From assembly GCA_024236195.1 (NCBI GenBank), contig JACKKZ010000002.1:186001-250000 (forward strand): a stretch of DNA of 64,000 nucleotides, written 5' to 3'. The DNA is from Sphingomonadaceae bacterium (lineage in GTDB: Bacteria > Pseudomonadota > Alphaproteobacteria > Sphingomonadales > Sphingomonadaceae). The notes under the pieces were generated by a model. It was not told where the DNA came from. It made no database searches and saw only the letters and a program-made list of their open reading frames with translations. Both the position numbers and the translations under genes were made by a program. This document shows positions 50,380 through 57,745 of the stretch, piece by piece (position 1 is the stretch's first letter; the number at the start of each line of letters is the position of its first letter).

Positions 50380-50819
50380 AACCTCTCATCAAGTCCTGCG
50401 CCCTTGGCGCGATGGCCTGTGGGCTCCTCGTCGCCAGCCCGGCAGCAGCGGATAACCATGAAGCAGCTGATGCGCCTCAATTGAGCAAGGGTGAGCAGCG
50501 CCTTGCAAAGATGCTGGAGGGCCGCGAAGCCGGAAAGCCGGAAAGCTGCATCTACACCCGCGGCAATGGCAGCCTGCAAGTCATTGACAAAACTGCCATC
50601 GTCTACAGGTCAGGCAAGACCGTGTGGGTCAATCGCACCCAGCATCCTGAATCGCTGGACGACAGTGACTACATGGTGATCCAGAAATTTGGCGATGCTT
50701 CAAGGCTGTGCAAGCTGGACAATGTCACCACCCGGTCGCGCACTGGCAACTTCTTCTCAGGCGTGATCTTCCTTGAAGACTTCGTACCCTATCGCAAGGT
50801 CGACAAGGACGAAGGCTGA
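50376..50819 (+). CDS. Exported protein, paralogue 2 of a tandem pair
   Basis: A 147-residue paralogue of the preceding protein. The signal peptide is ALGAMACGLLVASPAAAD. RLAKMLEGREAGKPESCIY, VIDKTAIVYRSGKTVWVN and the ASRLCKLD cysteine line up with the first copy. AAAGGAGAAGC precedes the ATG. Since the paralogues have diverged strongly, each may have a separate job or they may pair. Function unknown. Confidence 0.75.
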   Translation: MKPLIKSCALGAMACGLLVASPAAADNHEAADAPQLSKGEQRLAKMLEGREAGKPESCIYTRGNGSLQVIDKTAIVYRSGKTVWVNRTQHPESLDDSDYMVIQKFGDASRLCKLDNVTTRSRTGNFFSGVIFLEDFVPYRKVDKDEG

Positions 50820-50823
50820 TCCA

Positions 50824-51591
50824 TCAGCGGCGGCGTTTGCGGAAGGTGTAGATCCCACAGCCATAGTCGAATGATCCGGCCACATCGCCGGGAAGCGCCC
50901 CCGTGTGGAGCATTCCCGCGTCGTCCACATAGTCGAACCGTTCCAGTGCCATCACCGAGCTGATGCACTCCAGCGCCGGGATCGTGCGCGGGTCAAACAC
51001 GCGGTGGGCGTTGAATTGGACCTCGTCTCTGCGCCCGATAGGGACCGATAGATAAAGCCGCCCGCCCGTTGCCACCAGCGCGGCAAGGTTGGTGATGCCC
51101 TTCAAATGCCCATCGACATCGACGGGGTCGGTGTAGCGGCCCAACCCGAAATGTTCGATTGCATGCAGGCAAGAGACTGAGTCTGCTTGTCCGAGTTCCT
51201 GCGGCTGCATCAGGTCGGCCTGCAGGAACGTAATGTTGGGATGCGGCGAAGGCGGCAGCGGGCGGACATCGACCACTTCCACTGGCCGGAATGCCGCGAG
51301 ATGCGCGACAAAGCCATCCACGCGTGAGCCAATGTCGAGATGGCGCTTTGGCGCATCTTCATGCACCAGCCGCGCAACCAGCAAATCCTGATGGAAATAG
51401 TGCCCGCGCGCTGATCCCGCGCTATCCGCATAATCCGAGAGGATGCGGAACGTCCGGTCGATTTTCCCGCCCTGCCTGCGCCATTCGGCCCGTTGCTTGC
51501 GGTAGAGCGGATAGTGCCGCCAGGCCGCGAGTTTGCGCGGGTCGAAGCCGAAGGACATCAGGCTGCGGGCGGCGAGGCGGGCAATATTCAT
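50824..51591 (-). CDS. DUF268 family protein, methyltransferase-like
   Basis: A 255-residue protein with a SAM-methyltransferase-like core: HLDIGSRVDGFVAHLAAF corresponds to motif I, VEVVDVRPL to the acidic loop, ITFLQADLM and SVSCLHAIEHFGLGRY to the later strands. This arrangement matches DUF268, often found in surface-polysaccharide loci. It is convergent with the tandem secreted pair; the two stop codons lie within a small hairpin. The start is ATG at 51591. Confidence 0.78.
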   Translation of the reverse strand: MNIARLAARSLMSFGFDPRKLAAWRHYPLYRKQRAEWRRQGGKIDRTFRILSDYADSAGSARGHYFHQDLLVARLVHEDAPKRHLDIGSRVDGFVAHLAAFRPVEVVDVRPLPPSPHPNITFLQADLMQPQELGQADSVSCLHAIEHFGLGRYTDPVDVDGHLKGITNLAALVATGGRLYLSVPIGRRDEVQFNAHRVFDPRTIPALECISSVMALERFDYVDDAGMLHTGALPGDVAGSFDYGCGIYTFRKRRR

Positions 51592-51623
51592 GCCGCTGCT
51601 TTAGGGGCCCGCCTTGCCCCGGT

Positions 51624-52151
51624 TTATCCGGGAGACTGCCTAATCCTGCGCGCAAACCAGCCCGCCTGTGCGATCACCAGCGCAGGCAGCCAGACCCAGC
51701 GCAGTTCAGACAGCATCGTCTCCCACCCCCGCGCGCTGAAGAAGTTTGCGCCAATGGGCGACACGCGGATCGGTGTGAATACCGCGAAATGGCGCGTAGT
51801 CTCGAACGGCCAGTAGAGCGCCACCCCCAGCCCGCCATCGGTGAGCATGTCGAACAGCCCATGCGACGCCGCCGACAGGTACAGGAACAAGGCCGCCAGA
51901 GTGCTCCTCGCCTCCCGCCAGACCAGTGCGAGTGCGGCAGTCACCAGCCCGGCAAAGACCAGCGAATGCGTCGCTCCGCGGTGGCCCCAGTCAGCAGCGT
52001 AGTCGATCCCGAAACGGAAGCCGAGCACGTCACCATCGGGCAGCATAGCCAGCGCTGCTCCCGCAATTGCCACTTTCGGGCTGATCCTTCCCGGCCCCAT
52101 CGCCACCGCTGCTGCCAGCGGCACCACGGCATGGGACATGATCGTTGACAT
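51624..52151 (-). CDS. YdjM-type metal-dependent membrane hydrolase (DUF457)
   Basis: A 175-residue membrane protein with the LexA-binding/YdjM-like pattern: MSHAVVPLAAA at the N-terminus, AMLPDGDVLGFR with an acidic pair, WGHRGATHSLVFA with histidines, and SHGLFDMLTDGG in a later helix. These conserved residues in membrane helices suggest a metal site facing the lipid boundary. The ATG overlaps the stop of the endonuclease gene (TGATG). No substrate known. Confidence 0.85.
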   Translation of the reverse strand: MSTIMSHAVVPLAAAVAMGPGRISPKVAIAGAALAMLPDGDVLGFRFGIDYAADWGHRGATHSLVFAGLVTAALALVWREARSTLAALFLYLSAASHGLFDMLTDGGLGVALYWPFETTRHFAVFTPIRVSPIGANFFSARGWETMLSELRWVWLPALVIAQAGWFARRIRQSPG

Positions 52152-52819
52152 CAGGCGGCGCCCTTCCCGGTATTGCAGTCACTTCGCGCCGGGCATCCTG
52201 CACAGTCCGGTGCGCGCGGGCGGCAATGGGTCTGACCCAGTTTCTTGAGTAGCAAATGATGCTCGTCCATTTCCGCCGCGCTCCATTCTTCCGGCAGGAT
52301 CGGCATCAGTGCATCATAGCTGCGCGCCGTATCCGCTCGTGCAGGCACGATCCCCATGCGCTGCATGATGCGGCGGTGGTGGCCGTCAATCACCATGACC
52401 GGCCGATCGAATGTGGACGTGTTCATGACCCCCGCACTGATCTTGCGCGCGACACCCGGCAATGTCTCCAGCCATTCCATCGCAGCGGCGGTGGTCATCC
52501 CGCCCAGATGCGAAATGTCAACCGCTCCGCACCGGTCAATGATCGCCAGCAGGCAATCTTTCAGCCGCCGCGCGCTTTGCTCCGGAAAGGTCTGGCGATG
52601 CAGCCGCGTCGCCAGATCCTCTACCGGCAGCTCCGCGACTGCTTCCCAGCTGGCGCATTCCGCCAGCAAACCATCAGTGGACGCATTCGAGACAGCCGTC
52701 TTGCTACGCGCCCCAATCACGCCGTGCACCAGCACCCATTCGGGCGCACGGCGTTTTTCTGGCGGCCGGATGATCCGCCCGAACCGCGCAATCAGCGCGT
52801 CCTGCAAGCGGCGCAGCAC
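52151..52819 (-). CDS. Endonuclease III-like DNA glycosylase
   Basis: A 222-residue HhH-GPD protein for base-excision repair. The helix-hairpin-helix reads LETLPGVARKISAGVMN, the catalytic aspartate lies in VMVIDGHHRRIMQRMG (normally VDTHVxRVxxR), and a C-terminal [4Fe-4S] motif reads C-x6-C-x2-C-x5-C in CRPRAPDCAGCPARSDC. The lysine expected for lyase activity is not in its standard position, so this may be a monofunctional branch of the family. Confidence 0.85.
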   Translation of the reverse strand: MLRRLQDALIARFGRIIRPPEKRRAPEWVLVHGVIGARSKTAVSNASTDGLLAECASWEAVAELPVEDLATRLHRQTFPEQSARRLKDCLLAIIDRCGAVDISHLGGMTTAAAMEWLETLPGVARKISAGVMNTSTFDRPVMVIDGHHRRIMQRMGIVPARADTARSYDALMPILPEEWSAAEMDEHHLLLKKLGQTHCRPRAPDCAGCPARSDCNTGKGAA

Positions 52820-52866
52820 ATCACTGCGCGGATCTGAACCAAGGGGAAGCAGCGGTGCGCAATCCG

Positions 52867-53472
52867 TCAGCGTGTGTAAGTCAGGCTAAAGGTCACCGGC
52901 ACGGCTGTGCTGATGGCTGGCAATTGCGCGAGGTTGCGCAAGGCTTCCATGCCCTCGCCCAGCCCGAATGCAGCTGCGTCGAGGATGATCGGGCGCGGCG
53001 TAGTCACCAGCACGGTGTCCGGTCCGGCACGCGTGACATCCAGCGTTGTCTCAATGTCGCTGCTCACTCCATGCAGTTCCACGGTAGCAGTGACAGGCAC
53101 CGCCTTGCTCTGGCCAACGGCGAGCTCACCAATGCTCGCCGGGTCTATCTGCGCGGTCACTTTCGCTTCCGGATGAGTGCCAACCTGAAACAGCACATCG
53201 CGCATCCGCTCGTCGCGGATTTCGACATCGGTATCGACTGTAGCGAGGTCAATGGTCAGCGTCGCGGCCCCTTCCGGCGTAACCGCACCGCCCAGCCCCT
53301 TGAACCCATGCGCTTCACCGATATTGCCTGCCTTGACAGTCACGAAAGACAGGTCGCTATTGGCACCATCCAGCGTCCAGCTACCTTCTGCAAGTGGCGC
53401 AGGAGCAGGCTGCGAACAGGCACCCAGCGTCAGCAGGGAGACAGCAGCGAAAGCACGAAGGGATTGGTTCAT
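52867..53472 (-). CDS. YceI-family lipoprotein
   Basis: A 201-residue protein of the YceI/lipocalin-like family, which binds polyprenyl or quinone-like lipids in the periplasm. The N-terminus has a lipobox, LTLGACSQP. The fold shows WTLDGANSDLSFVTVKAG, LATVDTDVEIRDERMRD, FPEAKV-like HPEAKVTAQ and VTATVELHGV. Its start at 53472 faces the P450 gene, and the shared intergenic region carries the palindrome at 53603. Confidence 0.88.
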   Translation of the reverse strand: MNQSLRAFAAVSLLTLGACSQPAPAPLAEGSWTLDGANSDLSFVTVKAGNIGEAHGFKGLGGAVTPEGAATLTIDLATVDTDVEIRDERMRDVLFQVGTHPEAKVTAQIDPASIGELAVGQSKAVPVTATVELHGVSSDIETTLDVTRAGPDTVLVTTPRPIILDAAAFGLGEGMEALRNLAQLPAISTAVPVTFSLTYTR

Positions 53473-53584
53473 GGGATCTTTCTCCTTGGCAGCAGCGAAG
53501 TGGGGGTGGCTGCTTTCCTGACGTCGCAACCCTAACCGATCCACAGCCAGGGTTCAAAGGGATGCTGCGCCGGAGTTCACGCTC

Positions 53585-53620
53585 TTGCCCACCATCCCAA
53601 GATTAGGGTATATACCCTAA
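53585..53620 (+). promoter_or_regulatory. P450 promoter with perfect 18-bp palindromic operator
   Basis: TTAGGGTATATACCCTAA (53603-53620) is a perfect 18-bp palindrome. Its central TATATA (53609-53614) is also a good -10 box, with TTGCCC (53585-53590) 18 bases upstream as -35. A regulator bound to the palindrome would sit on the -10 region. The P450 ATG follows 28 bases later with AAGGGAGA as ribosome site. Confidence 0.65.
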
Positions 53621-53647
53621 GTGCAGAATCAGAAGGGAGAACTGATC

Positions 53648-54898
53648 ATGGCCAGTCCGGCAGTTGTTAAGGTCAAACCATCCACCATCGATCCGATCGA
53701 TGTCTCGCTGAAAGAGCTCTATGTCGAGGATCGCTGGCAGGAACCCTTCCGGCGGCTGCGTGCGGATGCGCCGATTCAATATGTGCCGGAATCAAACTTC
53801 GGGGCCTATTGGTCAGTCTCAACCGCCAAGCCGATCATCCATATCGAAGCACTGCCGAAGATGTTCTCCTCCAGCTATGAATATGGCGGGATCACGCTGG
53901 CCTTTGAGACGGACAGGCTGATGCCGGGCGAACAGCGCCTGCCCATGTTCATCGCGATGGACCCGCCGCAACACACGGAGCAGCGGCGCACGGTTGCCCC
54001 GTCCTTCGGCCCGTCCGAAGTTGCCGCGATGAAGGAGGAAATCCGCCAGCGGACTGGCGATCTGCTGGACTCGCTGCCGGTCGGCAAGCCTTTCGACTGG
54101 GTGCAGGATCTGTCCATCGAACTGACCACCGGCATGCTCGCCAAGCTGTTCGACTTCCCGTGGGAAGAGCGCGCCAAGCTCACCCGCTGGTCTGATGTGG
54201 GCGGCGATGTGGAGCTGATCCGCCAGCCCGGCGGGATGGACAAGCGGAACGCGGAACTCGGCGAAATGGCGATGGCCTTTGCCCAGCTATGGCAGGAACG
54301 TATCCCCAATCCGGGCAAGGATTTGATCTCAGTCATGGCGCATTCCGAAGCGATGAACCATATGAGCGAGCAGGAATTTATCGGGAACCTGATCCTGCTG
54401 ATCGTGGGCGGTAACGACACCACCCGCAATTCCATGTCCGCCTATGCCTATGGGCTGGAACAATTCCCTGAGGAGCGGGCAAAGCTGGAAGCCAACCCGG
54501 ATTTGATCCCCAATGCTGTCCAGGAAATCATCCGCTGGCAAACCCCACTCGCCCATATGCGGCGCACGGTGATGGAGGATAACGACCTGCTGGGCGTGGA
54601 GATGAAGAAGGGGGACAAGGTCGCTCTCTGGTATCTCTCGGCCAATCGTGACGAGGAAGTGTTCGACGATGCGGATTCGATCCGCGTGGACCGCGAGAAT
54701 GCCCGCCGCCACCTCGCCTTCGGTTATGGCATCCACCGCTGCGTCGGTGCGCGCGTGGCAGAAATCCAGCTGGTGACCTTGCTGGAGGAAATGGCCAAGC
54801 GCCGCCTGCGCGCCAATGTCGTGGGCGAACCGACGCGCGTGCCCTCCTGCTTCGTGCATGGCTATTCTTCGATGCAGGTGGAGCTGTCGCGGTATTGA
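53648..54898 (+). CDS. Cytochrome P450, CYP153-like
   Basis: A 416-residue soluble P450. PMFIAMDPPQHTEQRRTV is the B/C-helix region, VGGNDTTRNSMS the I-helix with the oxygen-activating threonine, EIIRWQTPLAHMRRT the K-helix ExxR, and FGYGIHRCVGARVAE the haem-binding loop. The stretches FDFPWEERAKLTRWSD and the I- and K-helices closely resemble CYP153 terminal alkane and fatty-acid hydroxylases, but terpenoid hydroxylases are close relatives. Ferredoxin and reductase genes are not beside it. The ATG at 53648 is preferred to an upstream start at 53621. Confidence 0.9.
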   Translation: MASPAVVKVKPSTIDPIDVSLKELYVEDRWQEPFRRLRADAPIQYVPESNFGAYWSVSTAKPIIHIEALPKMFSSSYEYGGITLAFETDRLMPGEQRLPMFIAMDPPQHTEQRRTVAPSFGPSEVAAMKEEIRQRTGDLLDSLPVGKPFDWVQDLSIELTTGMLAKLFDFPWEERAKLTRWSDVGGDVELIRQPGGMDKRNAELGEMAMAFAQLWQERIPNPGKDLISVMAHSEAMNHMSEQEFIGNLILLIVGGNDTTRNSMSAYAYGLEQFPEERAKLEANPDLIPNAVQEIIRWQTPLAHMRRTVMEDNDLLGVEMKKGDKVALWYLSANRDEEVFDDADSIRVDRENARRHLAFGYGIHRCVGARVAEIQLVTLLEEMAKRRLRANVVGEPTRVPSCFVHGYSSMQVELSRY

Positions 54899-54987
54899 TG
54901 AGCCTAACCCACCCCCCATATCGTCGGCCCGCACCTGATGCGGACCAAGGCTTCTTGTCTAGCGCAACGCTTGGGGAAGTAAGCCAA

Positions 54988-55008
54988 GCCCCGTGTCAAG
55001 CACGGGGC
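54988..55008. repeat. Short palindromic hairpin repeat (REP-like)
   Basis: GCCCCGTG (54988-54995), loop TCAAG, CACGGGGC (55001-55008): a perfect 8-bp stem in the 163-base gap between the P450 and TetR genes. This type of hairpin is, from memory, common between genes in sphingomonads. No T-run follows on the plus strand, so it is not a standard terminator. Confidence 0.45.
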
Positions 55009-55061
55009 GACGAGTTTGGAGAGCTTAGGAGCGAGGTCAGATTACCAGCGACCAACACCCA

Positions 55062-55694
55062 ATGAAAACCAAGGACCGCATCATCCTGCAAGCCCGGCTG
55101 CTCTTCAACGAGCGCGGCTATGGCGATGTCACGACCGCAGCGCTAGCCGAAGCTTGCGGGATTGCGGAAGGCAATCTCTGGTACCATTTCCGCACCAAGC
55201 GCGACCTGCTGCAAGCCATCGCCGAGCAATTCGCCACGCGTGTGGATAGCCGCCTTGGCCTGCGCCCGGACCCGGCGGACCCGGTCGGTTCCTATTGCCA
55301 TATGCTCGGCGTGCTGATGCAGGAATTGCGCGACTTCCGCTTCCTTTACCGCGATCAGCCGCATTATGGCGAACATGTCGAACCCATTGCCAGCAGGGTG
55401 AGCGAGTGGCTGCGCGCCACCGATACCAGCATAGCCGCGCATCTGGCGGCACTGGCGGAAGCTGGCCTGCTGGGCTGGCCGAAAGATCGGCTGGCGGCGC
55501 TGGCGACCAACGCGACCATCATCCTGCGCTATGGTCTCGAGCATTATGGCGAGCTGGGCGAACCCGAAGGCGCCGTACGCAAGACCTTGCGCCAGCACGT
55601 GACGCTGTTCGAACACGCGCTCGCGGAGGAAGTGTTGGATCAGATCAGGACGGCGATTGCCGAAATCGAGCGGGAAGTGCGGGCGGCGGCTTAA
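55062..55694 (+). CDS. TetR/AcrR family transcriptional regulator
   Basis: A 210-residue regulator with an N-terminal helix-turn-helix (VTTAALAEACGIAEGNLWYHF) and a helical ligand domain (FRFLYRDQPHYGEHVEPIASRV). The C-terminal layout is of the type seen in acyl-CoA or fatty-acid responsive members. It lies behind the P450 gene on the same strand and is the nearest candidate to bind the palindrome at 53603. It converges with guaA. Confidence 0.9.
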   Translation: MKTKDRIILQARLLFNERGYGDVTTAALAEACGIAEGNLWYHFRTKRDLLQAIAEQFATRVDSRLGLRPDPADPVGSYCHMLGVLMQELRDFRFLYRDQPHYGEHVEPIASRVSEWLRATDTSIAAHLAALAEAGLLGWPKDRLAALATNATIILRYGLEHYGELGEPEGAVRKTLRQHVTLFEHALAEEVLDQIRTAIAEIEREVRAAA

Positions 55695-55705
55695 GCCCTA
55701 TCTCC

Positions 55706-57280
55706 TCACTCCCACTCGATCGTCCCCGGCGGTTTGCTCGTGAAGTCATAGACCACGCGGTTGATACCCTGCACTTCATTGACGATCCGCGTCGCCACGC
55801 GGCTGAGGAAGGCGGCGTCGAACGGATAGATATCCGCCGTCATGCCATCAGTGGAAGTAACGGCGCGCAGCGCGCAGACGCAGTCATAAGTGCGCCCGTC
55901 ACCCATCACGCCCACCGTGCGCACCGGCAGCAGGACGGCAAAGGCCTGCCAGATCGCATCGTAAAGCCCGGCGTTGCGGATTTCGTCCAGATAGACCGCG
56001 TCCGCCTTGCGCAGGATGTCGCAGCGTTCCTTGGTCACTTCGCCCGGAATGCGAATGGCAAGGCCGGGGCCGGGGAAGGGGTGCCGGCCCACGAAGATAT
56101 CGGGCAGGCCCAGTTCGCGGCCGAGTTCACGGACTTCGTCCTTGAACAATTCGCGCAGCGGTTCGACCAGCTGCATGTTCATCCGTTCGGGCAGGCCGCC
56201 GACATTGTGGTGGCTCTTGATCGTCACGCTTGGCCCACCGGTAAAGCTGACGCTTTCGATGACGTCGGGATAGAGCGTGCCTTGCGCCAGGAAATCGGCC
56301 CCGCCGATCTTCTTCGCCTCGTCCTCGAACACGTCGATGAAGGTCTTGCCGATGAACTTGCGCTTGGCTTCGGGATCGCTCACCCCGGCCAGTCCGTTCA
56401 TGAACAGGGTTTCGGCGTCCACATGCACCAGCGGGATGTTGTAATGACCCTTGAACAGGCTGACGACCTGTTCCGCCTCGCCCAGTCGCATCAGCCCGTG
56501 ATCCACGAAGACGCAGGTCAGCTGATCGCCGATCGCTTCGTGAATCAGCACTGCCGCCACTGCTGAATCGACCCCGCCCGACAGCCCGCAGATCACCTTG
56601 CCGTCGCCCACCTGGGCGCGGATTTCCTCGATCTTGGTCTTGCGGAATTCGGCCATGGTCCAGTCACCGGCCAGGCCGCAGACATGGCGCACGAAATTGG
56701 CGAGCAGGCGCGCGCCATCGGGCGTGTGAACCACTTCGGGATGGAACTGCATGGCATAGATGCGGCGTTCATCATCCGCGATGACCGCATAGGGCGCACC
56801 GGGGCTGGCGGCGACGGGGCGGAAGCCGGGCGCCAGCCGCGTCACCTTGTCGCCATGGCTCATCCACACCTGATGGCTTTCGCCCGGATGCCACAGCCCG
56901 TCAAACAGCGCGCAATTCTTCGTGACAGTCAGGTACGCACGGCCAAACTCGCCGCCATCGCCCACTTCGTGGCCAGGGCGCACTTCGCCGCCCAGCTGCT
57001 TGCTCATCACCTGTTGGCCATAACAAATGCCAAGGATCGGGATGCCTGCTTCAAACAGCAGTTCCGGGGCACGGGGGCTGCCTTCCTCAGGAACGCTGGC
57101 GGGCGAACCCGACAGGATAATGCCCTTGGGCTTGAGGCGGTGGAACGCCTCTTCGGCAAGGCTGAAAGGCGCGATTTCGGAATAGACCCCGGCTTCGCGC
57201 ACGCGGCGCGCGATCAGCTGGGTCACCTGGCTGCCGAAATCGACGATAAGGATGGAATCGGGGAGAAGTTCTGCGTCCAT
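55706..57280 (-). CDS. guaA: GMP synthase (glutamine-hydrolysing)
   Basis: Makes GMP from XMP, ATP and glutamine, 524 residues. The class I glutaminase domain has GICYGQQVM with the catalytic cysteine, and MQFHPEV with the histidine. The ATP-pyrophosphatase domain follows with GLSGGVDSAVAAVL, and the C-terminal dimerisation domain ends in the usual KPPGTIEWE. Start ATG at 57280. Confidence 0.98.
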   Translation of the reverse strand: MDAELLPDSILIVDFGSQVTQLIARRVREAGVYSEIAPFSLAEEAFHRLKPKGIILSGSPASVPEEGSPRAPELLFEAGIPILGICYGQQVMSKQLGGEVRPGHEVGDGGEFGRAYLTVTKNCALFDGLWHPGESHQVWMSHGDKVTRLAPGFRPVAASPGAPYAVIADDERRIYAMQFHPEVVHTPDGARLLANFVRHVCGLAGDWTMAEFRKTKIEEIRAQVGDGKVICGLSGGVDSAVAAVLIHEAIGDQLTCVFVDHGLMRLGEAEQVVSLFKGHYNIPLVHVDAETLFMNGLAGVSDPEAKRKFIGKTFIDVFEDEAKKIGGADFLAQGTLYPDVIESVSFTGGPSVTIKSHHNVGGLPERMNMQLVEPLRELFKDEVRELGRELGLPDIFVGRHPFPGPGLAIRIPGEVTKERCDILRKADAVYLDEIRNAGLYDAIWQAFAVLLPVRTVGVMGDGRTYDCVCALRAVTSTDGMTADIYPFDAAFLSRVATRIVNEVQGINRVVYDFTSKPPGTIEWE

Positions 57281-57505
57281 GGCGGGGCGTTAGGGCGGCT
57301 TTCCGAACCTGTCCAGTGAGGGCGCGGGAGTGGCAAGAAAAGGTTAAACACGTAGTTGCAAAATACGCAACCCAAGTGAAAGTTTTCTCATTTGTATAAA
57401 GCGAGGCGAAACATTATTTCGCCCCTCGAGCCGGTCGGGACCCTGTCCTCTCCCCCATCTCCCCCTTGGGTCCCGTCCGGCGAAAATCATAAAAGGAGCC
57501 GAGCC

Positions 57506-57589
57506 ATGCGTCATTTCGCATCGCATATCGTGGCTTTTCTTGCAGCGGCTGCAATCAGCACGCTGACTCTGGGCGCAACCATCGCGTAA
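57506..57589 (+). CDS. 27-residue hydrophobic micro-protein
   Basis: The 27-codon frame starts RHFASHIVAFLAAAAIS and ends in GATIA, a single membrane-spanning or signal-like helix. AAAAGGAGCC lies six bases before the ATG, one of the best ribosome sites in the window. It is enclosed between structured leader hairpins and a rho-independent terminator, which argues for a real, separately transcribed gene. It could be a small membrane protein or a translated regulatory ORF. Confidence 0.6.
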   Translation: MRHFASHIVAFLAAAAISTLTLGATIA

Positions 57590-57616
57590 GCCAGCGTCCG
57601 GCAAGAAAGCCTGATA

Positions 57617-57659
57617 GGGCGCAGTCACCCACCCCACCCCCGGTGACTGCGCCCTTTTT
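57617..57659 (+). terminator. Rho-independent terminator after the micro-ORF
   Basis: GGGCGCAGTCACC (57617-57629) pairs perfectly with GGTGACTGCGCCC (57642-57654) around a 12-base loop, followed by TTTTTC and TTT. It separates the micro-ORF transcript from gyrB. Confidence 0.9.
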
Positions 57660-57745
57660 CTTTGCTTCGCTGCCTCGTGGATAAATCGCCGCGCCGCGCT
57701 CCGCTTTGCTTGGGAATGCAGGCGCCACCCCCTATATGGGCCCGT

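Larger units (their letters stand above)
57401..57660 (+). ncRNA. Structured short transcript with micro-ORF before gyrB
   Basis: TATAAA (57395-57400) is a possible -10 box. Downstream lie hairpin 1, GGCGAAA (57405-57411) / TTTCGCC (57417-57423), and hairpin 2, a 13-bp stem with one mismatch, 57431-57443 / 57468-57480, whose 24-base loop is almost all C and T. A strong ribosome site and 27-codon ORF follow (57506-57589), then a perfect 13-bp terminator. The layout resembles alphaproteobacterial small RNAs with anti-Shine-Dalgarno CU-rich loops, or a leader controlling a small protein. I could not match it to a named RNA family. Confidence 0.4.
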
